Positions 30,748 to 34,961 of a DNA stretch of 34,961 bases are shown here, piece by piece. Below the pieces are notes generated by a model. The model was not told where the DNA came from, made no database searches, and worked only from the letters and a program-made list of their open reading frames with translations. The translations under genes were made by a program, and so were the position numbers. This stretch comes from Bacteroidota bacterium (GTDB taxonomy: Bacteria; Bacteroidota; Bacteroidia; Chitinophagales; JADIYW01), in the NCBI GenBank assembly GCA_028288625.1, contig JAQBNI010000092.1, positions 1 through 34,961 on the forward strand, given 5' to 3'. Numbering within the stretch: position 1 is the first letter of the stretch; each line of letters starts with the position of its first letter.

Positions 30748-33513
30748 TTATAATTTCCTCTTCACCTCCACTTGTTCAAACGCTTCCACGATATCACCAA
30801 CTTCTATTTCATTATAACTTTTAAGTTTCAATCCGCATTCATAACCTTTCACTACATCTTTCACATCATCTTTAAAACGCTTTAAAGATTCCAATTCTCC
30901 GGTATGCACTACGATGCCGTTGCGTATCACTCTTATTTTATTATTTCTCGCAACTCTTCCATCCAATACATAACAGCCCGCGATCGTTCCCACCTTGCTT
31001 ACCTTGAACACTTCCCTAACTTCAATATTTCCAACAATCTTTTCCTCAAACTTAGGTTCCAACAAGCCTTCCATCGCTGCTTTTATTTCATCGATTGCAT
31101 CGTAAATGATCGTGTAATACTTGATCTGGATATCTTCTTTCTCTGCAAGATTTTTTGCGTTGAGAGAAGGTCGAACCTGGAATGCAACAATGATCGCATC
31201 GGAAGCAGATGCCAATAAAACATCCGACTCGCTGATTGCGCCAACACCTTTATGAATAACATTCACTTGTATTTCTTCCGTAGATAATTTCAGCAATGAA
31301 TCGCTTAATGCCTCCACAGAACCATCTACGTCTCCTTTTATAATTAAATTTAATTCCTTGAAATTTCCTAATGCTAAACGGCGACCGATCTCATCCAGCG
31401 TAATGTGTTTCTTCGCGCGCATGCCTTGCTCGCGAATAATTGTTGCACGTCGGTTTGCGGTTTCCTTTCCTTCGTCCTCATCTTCGTACACTCTTATTTT
31501 ATCTCCTGCCGTTGGTGCGCCCATTAAACCGAGCACCTGTACAGGGCTTGAAGGTCCTGCAGTTTCAATACGCTGTCCACGCTCGTTGGTCATTGCTTTT
31601 ACCTTGCCGAAATATTGTCCTGCAACAATAAAATCTCCGACATGCAATGTTCCTTCCTGTATCATCACCGTAGAAACATAACCTCTTCCTTTATCTAATT
31701 CCGCTTCTATCACGGACCCGATTGCAGGCTTGTCAGGATTTGCTTTCAGGTCGAGCATTTCCGATTCGAGCACAATTTTATCTAACAGCTTATCGATGTT
31801 CAATCCTTTCTTAGCGGAGATCTCTTGTGCCTGGTATTTTCCGCCCCATTCTTCCACCATGATATTCATTTGCGATAACTGGTTGCGGATATTATCCGGA
31901 TTGGCACCGTCTTTATCAATTTTATTAATTGCGAAAATCATTGGCACTTCCGCAGCTTGCGCGTGAGAAATTGCTTCACGTGTTTGCGGCATGATGCTAT
32001 CGTCAGCAGCAATCACAATTACAGCGATGTCTGTAAGCTTCGCACCACGCGCACGCATTGCAGTAAACGCTTCATGTCCCGGTGTATCTAAAAATGTGAT
32101 GTGTTCACCTTTTGCAGTTTCCACTTCGTATGCACCTATGTGCTGCGTGATGCCACCCATTTCACCTGCAACAACATTTGCACTTCTTATATAATCTAGT
32201 AATGATGTTTTACCGTGATCGACGTGACCCATGATCGTAACGATTGGCGGGCGTTTTACAAGATCTTCAGGTTCATCAATATATTCTTCTTCTTCCTCGT
32301 CTTCATCAGAGAGGTTTATAAACTGCACTTCGTAACCAAACTCACTCGCCACTAATTCTATTACCTCCGCATCGAGACGCTGATTGATGGAAACGAAAAC
32401 GCCGAGTGCCATACAAGAGCTGATGATCTGTGTCGGAGACACATCCATTAATCCTGCGAGCTCACTCACTGAAATGAATTCCGTTAACTGCAATATGTTG
32501 CTTTCTACTTCGTCGCCTTCTGCACGCGCCGCATGATCATCACGTTTTGATTTACGATATTTTGATCGGTCAGATTTTGTTTTTGTTCCCTGCAATTTTG
32601 CCATTGTGGAACGGATCTTTTCCTGGATGTCTTTTTCAGAAATTCCTTCTTTGGAATCTCCGGGTTTCCCGGGAGGTCCACCGGGACGCCTGTGGTCAGG
32701 TCCGGATCTTCCGATTATTGTTCGCGGTGGTCTTGTGTCTTTTGACGGCTCGAACTTTTTTATATCAACTTTATTCTGCGTGATGCGCGCGCGCTTATTT
32801 TTATCGTCGCGGACAACTTTTGCTTTTTCGCGTTTTGCTTTTTCATCATCGCGGAAAATATCTTCAGGTCTTCTTTCCTGTTTTAAAGGAAGATCTATTT
32901 TACCCAATATTTTTGGTCCGGAAAGCGTTTCAATTTTCGCTCTTACAAATTCTTCGGGAGACTTCTCCTCTGCTTTGGTTGCCGGTATTTCTACTTCCGG
33001 CGCTTTTTCTTCTTTCTCTTTTACTTCTTCGGTTGCTTTCTTCGTGGTCTTTTTCGGTTTTTCCCCGTCTTTTACCTCTTCCTTTTTTTCTTCTTTTTTC
33101 TTGCTCTTCTTACCTTCTTCGAGATCGATCTTGCCAACCACCTTAGGTCCTTCGACTTCGGTTTTTGCGATCGTATGAACTACTTCTTTTTCTTTCGGCT
33201 TAACTTCTTCTTTCGGCGTTTCCTTAGCCGCTTCTTTAGCAGTTTCCTTGGCAGTTTCCTTAATTACATCTTTGATATAAAGCTCTTCTTCCTTGCGCTT
33301 CCCGATATTGATCAGTTCCGCTTTTTCTTTAATCGCAATGGATTGCATAAAATCGCGCAAAAGAATATCGTACTGCTCTTCGGTGAGTTTAGTATTCGGC
33401 GTATTTGCTACATCCTTGAATCCCTTTGCATGCAGGTGCTCTACAATCGTAGATATACCGACATTGAGTTCCTTTGCCGCACTTGCCAATCTTATCGTTT
33501 TCCCTTCTGACAT
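30748..33513 (-). CDS. infB: translation initiation factor IF-2
   Basis: A 921-residue IF-2. The N-terminal IF2_N domain ([25 protein letters not shown]) is followed by a long charged Lys/Glu-rich linker (about residues 75-340, with runs of KETAKE and [16 protein letters not shown]). A second IF2_N-like segment ([25 protein letters not shown]) precedes the G domain: [12 protein letters not shown] (about 427), [15 protein letters not shown]. The EF-Tu-like and C-terminal domains follow to the end. It delivers fMet-tRNA to the 30S subunit and promotes subunit joining. It lies behind nusA and (partial) rimP in the conserved order. ATG start at 33513. Confidence 0.97.
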   Translation of the reverse strand: MSEGKTIRLASAAKELNVGISTIVEHLHAKGFKDVANTPNTKLTEEQYDILLRDFMQSIAIKEKAELINIGKRKEEELYIKDVIKETAKETAKEAAKETPKEEVKPKEKEVVHTIAKTEVEGPKVVGKIDLEEGKKSKKKEEKKEEVKDGEKPKKTTKKATEEVKEKEEKAPEVEIPATKAEEKSPEEFVRAKIETLSGPKILGKIDLPLKQERRPEDIFRDDEKAKREKAKVVRDDKNKRARITQNKVDIKKFEPSKDTRPPRTIIGRSGPDHRRPGGPPGKPGDSKEGISEKDIQEKIRSTMAKLQGTKTKSDRSKYRKSKRDDHAARAEGDEVESNILQLTEFISVSELAGLMDVSPTQIISSCMALGVFVSINQRLDAEVIELVASEFGYEVQFINLSDEDEEEEEYIDEPEDLVKRPPIVTIMGHVDHGKTSLLDYIRSANVVAGEMGGITQHIGAYEVETAKGEHITFLDTPGHEAFTAMRARGAKLTDIAVIVIAADDSIMPQTREAISHAQAAEVPMIFAINKIDKDGANPDNIRNQLSQMNIMVEEWGGKYQAQEISAKKGLNIDKLLDKIVLESEMLDLKANPDKPAIGSVIEAELDKGRGYVSTVMIQEGTLHVGDFIVAGQYFGKVKAMTNERGQRIETAGPSSPVQVLGLMGAPTAGDKIRVYEDEDEGKETANRRATIIREQGMRAKKHITLDEIGRRLALGNFKELNLIIKGDVDGSVEALSDSLLKLSTEEIQVNVIHKGVGAISESDVLLASASDAIIVAFQVRPSLNAKNLAEKEDIQIKYYTIIYDAIDEIKAAMEGLLEPKFEEKIVGNIEVREVFKVSKVGTIAGCYVLDGRVARNNKIRVIRNGIVVHTGELESLKRFKDDVKDVVKGYECGLKLKSYNEIEVGDIVEAFEQVEVKRKL

Positions 33514-33525
33514 ATTTCTTTGTTA

Positions 33526-33596
33526 GGTGTAAGGTGTAAGTATGAAGTTGTAAGTAACCGTTTGCTTCTAACTACTTATACCTTATTACTTATACC
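33526..33596. repeat. palindrome of 7-nt units GGTGTAA / TTATACC
   Basis: The left arm reads GGTGTAAGGTGTAAG (33526-33540), i.e. two 7-nt units. The right arm (33575-33596, CTTATACCTTATTACTTATACC) is the approximate inverse complement with the same 7-nt period. The structure fills the 85-nt gap between nusA and infB, where a hairpin would be transcribed inside the operon. Confidence 0.6.
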
Positions 33597-33598
33597 AT

Positions 33599-34837
33599 CT
33601 ATTCAAATTCTGATTTTAATATCTTTAAAACATCATCGATGGTTTCTTCTTCCAGATCAGTTCTGCGCACGAGTTCATCCCTGTCTAATTCCAGCACTGA
33701 CTTTGCTGTATCGCAACCGATCGCTTTTAATTGATCAATTATCCAGCCATCAATTTCATCTGAAAACTCATCGAGATCCACATCATCCTCCACAACTGTA
33801 TCGGTATCACGGAATACATCAATCTCATAACCCGTTAACTTGCTCGCAAGTTTAATATTGAAGCCGCCTTTTCCGATCGCGAGCGAAACCTGGTCTGGTT
33901 TCAGGTAAACAGATGCTCGTTTTTTTACATCGTCCAATGCGATACCCTCAATCTTTGCAGGTGTTAACGAGCGTTGCAACAAAAGATTTACATTGCTTGT
34001 ATAATTAATAATATCGATGTTTTCATTTCTAAGTTCGCGAACGATGCCATGTATACGCGATCCCTTCATACCTACGCACGCACCAACAGGATCAATTCTG
34101 TCGTCGTAAGATTCAACAGCAACTTTTGCTCTTTCACCCGGCTCACGAACAATTTTTTTGATCACGATCAGCCCGTCAAAAATTTCCGGAACTTCCTGCT
34201 CCAGTAATTTTGCGAGGAAGGAAGCGTCAGTTCTTGAAAGTATAACCAACGGATTGCTTCCGCGTAGTTCTACATTTTTTACAACCGCGCGAATGCTATC
34301 GCCTTTTTTATAAAAATCTGTCTTGATCTGTTCTGTTTTTGGCAGGATCAATTCGTTGCCTTCATCATCCAGCAATAAAATTTCTTTCTTCCAAACCTGG
34401 TACACTTCTGCAGAAATGATATCGCCTACACGGTCTTTATATTTTTTGTAAACTTCATCTTTTTCAAGATCAAGCACCCGTGAAATAAGCGTTTGACGCG
34501 CAGCTAAAATTGCCCTTCGTCCAAAAGATTCTATAGAGATCGGTTCGTATAATTCTTCACCAACTTCCATATCCGGCTCAATGGTTTTTGCAAGCGTAAT
34601 ATCAACTTCCGCAAGCTTATCTTCCACCTTACCATCTTCTACTATTGTTCTGTGTCGCCAGATCTCAAGGTCTCCCTTATCTGTGTTTACAATAATGTCA
34701 AAGTTTTGATCGGAGCCGTATTTCTTACGCAACAATGTTTTGAACACGTCTTCGAGGACGCGCATCATTGTTGGACGATCAATGTTTTTAAAGTCTTTAA
34801 ACTCCGAAAACGATTCTACTAATTCTATGCTATTCAT
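33599..34837 (-). CDS. nusA: transcription termination/antitermination protein NusA
   Basis: A 412-residue NusA. The N-terminal RNA-polymerase-binding domain (about residues 1-125, SFSEFKDFKNIDRPTMMRVLEDVFK) is followed by an S1 domain (about 130-200, GDIISAEVYQVWKKEILLL), then two KH domains (VGACVGMKGSRIHGIVREL; LAIGKGGFNIKLASKL). The C-terminal helical part DELVRRTDLEEETIDDVL resembles one acidic repeat. It acts in pausing, termination and rRNA antitermination. It lies 5 nt after the end of rimP and 85 nt before infB, the conserved bacterial order. ATG start. The 412-residue length is a little shorter than in E. coli (495), as usual in Bacteroidota. Confidence 0.96.
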   Translation of the reverse strand: MNSIELVESFSEFKDFKNIDRPTMMRVLEDVFKTLLRKKYGSDQNFDIIVNTDKGDLEIWRHRTIVEDGKVEDKLAEVDITLAKTIEPDMEVGEELYEPISIESFGRRAILAARQTLISRVLDLEKDEVYKKYKDRVGDIISAEVYQVWKKEILLLDDEGNELILPKTEQIKTDFYKKGDSIRAVVKNVELRGSNPLVILSRTDASFLAKLLEQEVPEIFDGLIVIKKIVREPGERAKVAVESYDDRIDPVGACVGMKGSRIHGIVRELRNENIDIINYTSNVNLLLQRSLTPAKIEGIALDDVKKRASVYLKPDQVSLAIGKGGFNIKLASKLTGYEIDVFRDTDTVVEDDVDLDEFSDEIDGWIIDQLKAIGCDTAKSVLELDRDELVRRTDLEEETIDDVLKILKSEFE

Positions 34838-34842
34838 GCCAA

Positions 34843-34961
34843 TTACAATTTAAAATTGAAATGTTTTTTTACTGATTTTATTTCTTCGAAATGCAAAGCA
34901 TGCTTCTCCGCTATTTCTGTCTTTTTTTGTTTTATTATTTCTAATACGGTTATTCTCTCTT
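34843..34961 (-). CDS. rimP: ribosome maturation factor RimP, C-terminal fragment
   Basis: The last 39 codons of an open frame that enters from the right edge and ends at TAA (34843-34845), 5 nt upstream of the nusA ATG. The visible end is ITVLEIIKQKK...ALHFEEIKSVKKHFNFKL; the pattern (strand, KQKK, then an I-P/F-xx-I-K-x-x-K ending in F) fits the SH3-like C-terminus of RimP, and position ahead of nusA and infB strongly supports it. The N-terminus is outside the window. Confidence 0.75.
   Translation of the reverse strand, partial: ERITVLEIIKQKKTEIAEKHALHFEEIKSVKKHFNFKL

Noticed and set aside
32606-33178. Long plus-strand ORF (190 residues, Ser/Phe-rich) opposite infB
   Set aside because: It is the shadow of the Lys/Glu-rich IF-2 linker on the other strand; low-complexity Ser/Phe runs are the mirror of Lys/Glu codons.

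Overview
The window looks like a stretch of chromosome from a Bacteroidota bacterium, most likely Chitinophagales/Chitinophagaceae. The inference rests on an AT-rich genome, few Shine-Dalgarno sequences, -7 elements of the TAnnTTTG type, and the gene content: GSII-type glutamine synthetase, TIGR02757, DUF1015, PrsW, a long single-chain sulfite reductase, LpxH-like phosphatase, and the rimP-nusA-infB order. I see no tRNA, rRNA, CRISPR array, prophage or insertion sequence. Most genes are housekeeping or conserved hypothetical.

Layout. 37-6122: a TMTC-like GT-C/TPR membrane protein, a tiny Lys-rich protein ending in IGCGG, a PhyH-type dioxygenase, a small hypothetical, and a tight three-gene operon (TPR protein, PrsW protease, TIGR02757). 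6335-7612: a cystathionine gamma-synthase/lyase preceded by a Cys-rich leader and a terminator. 7666-15340: DUF1015, S41 protease, TerC, LpxH-like phosphatase, glutamine synthetase, then a DUF5995 lipoprotein coupled to a dienelactone hydrolase. 15441-20472: a GT39 membrane protein, then a sulfite reductase/SUMT/siroheme synthase operon preceded by a second Cys-rich leader and terminator. 20538-24772: Nfu, an SDR, a MazG-like protein, an SRPBCC protein, Hsp20 and a TPR protein. 24945-29988: two tandem paralogous acyl-CoA synthetases and an amidase. 30027-34961: a hypothetical secreted protein and the infB-nusA-rimP(partial) operon on the minus strand.

The most interesting signal is a pair of apparent cysteine-responsive transcription attenuators. 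Each consists of a 16-20 codon ORF starting Met-Lys-Ser and holding five Cys codons (peptides MKSIFAVACCCCHGYPCRHR and MKSKFNRCNCCCVCPL), followed by a rho-independent terminator just ahead of a sulfur-assimilation gene. In both I can draw a pause hairpin, a mutually exclusive antiterminator and the terminator by hand. The layout is that of trp/his attenuators, but with Cys codons. One controls sulfite reduction plus siroheme synthesis, the other a transsulfuration enzyme, so together they would form a small Cys-tRNA-sensing regulon. This also argues that the reductase acts on sulfite rather than nitrite, and that the PLP enzyme helps make cysteine.

A second theme is that several intergenic gaps hold imperfect palindromes built from degenerate short-period words (6- or 7-nt units). 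They look like dispersed repeat families. One 7-nt tandem tract lies inside the siroheme synthase gene.
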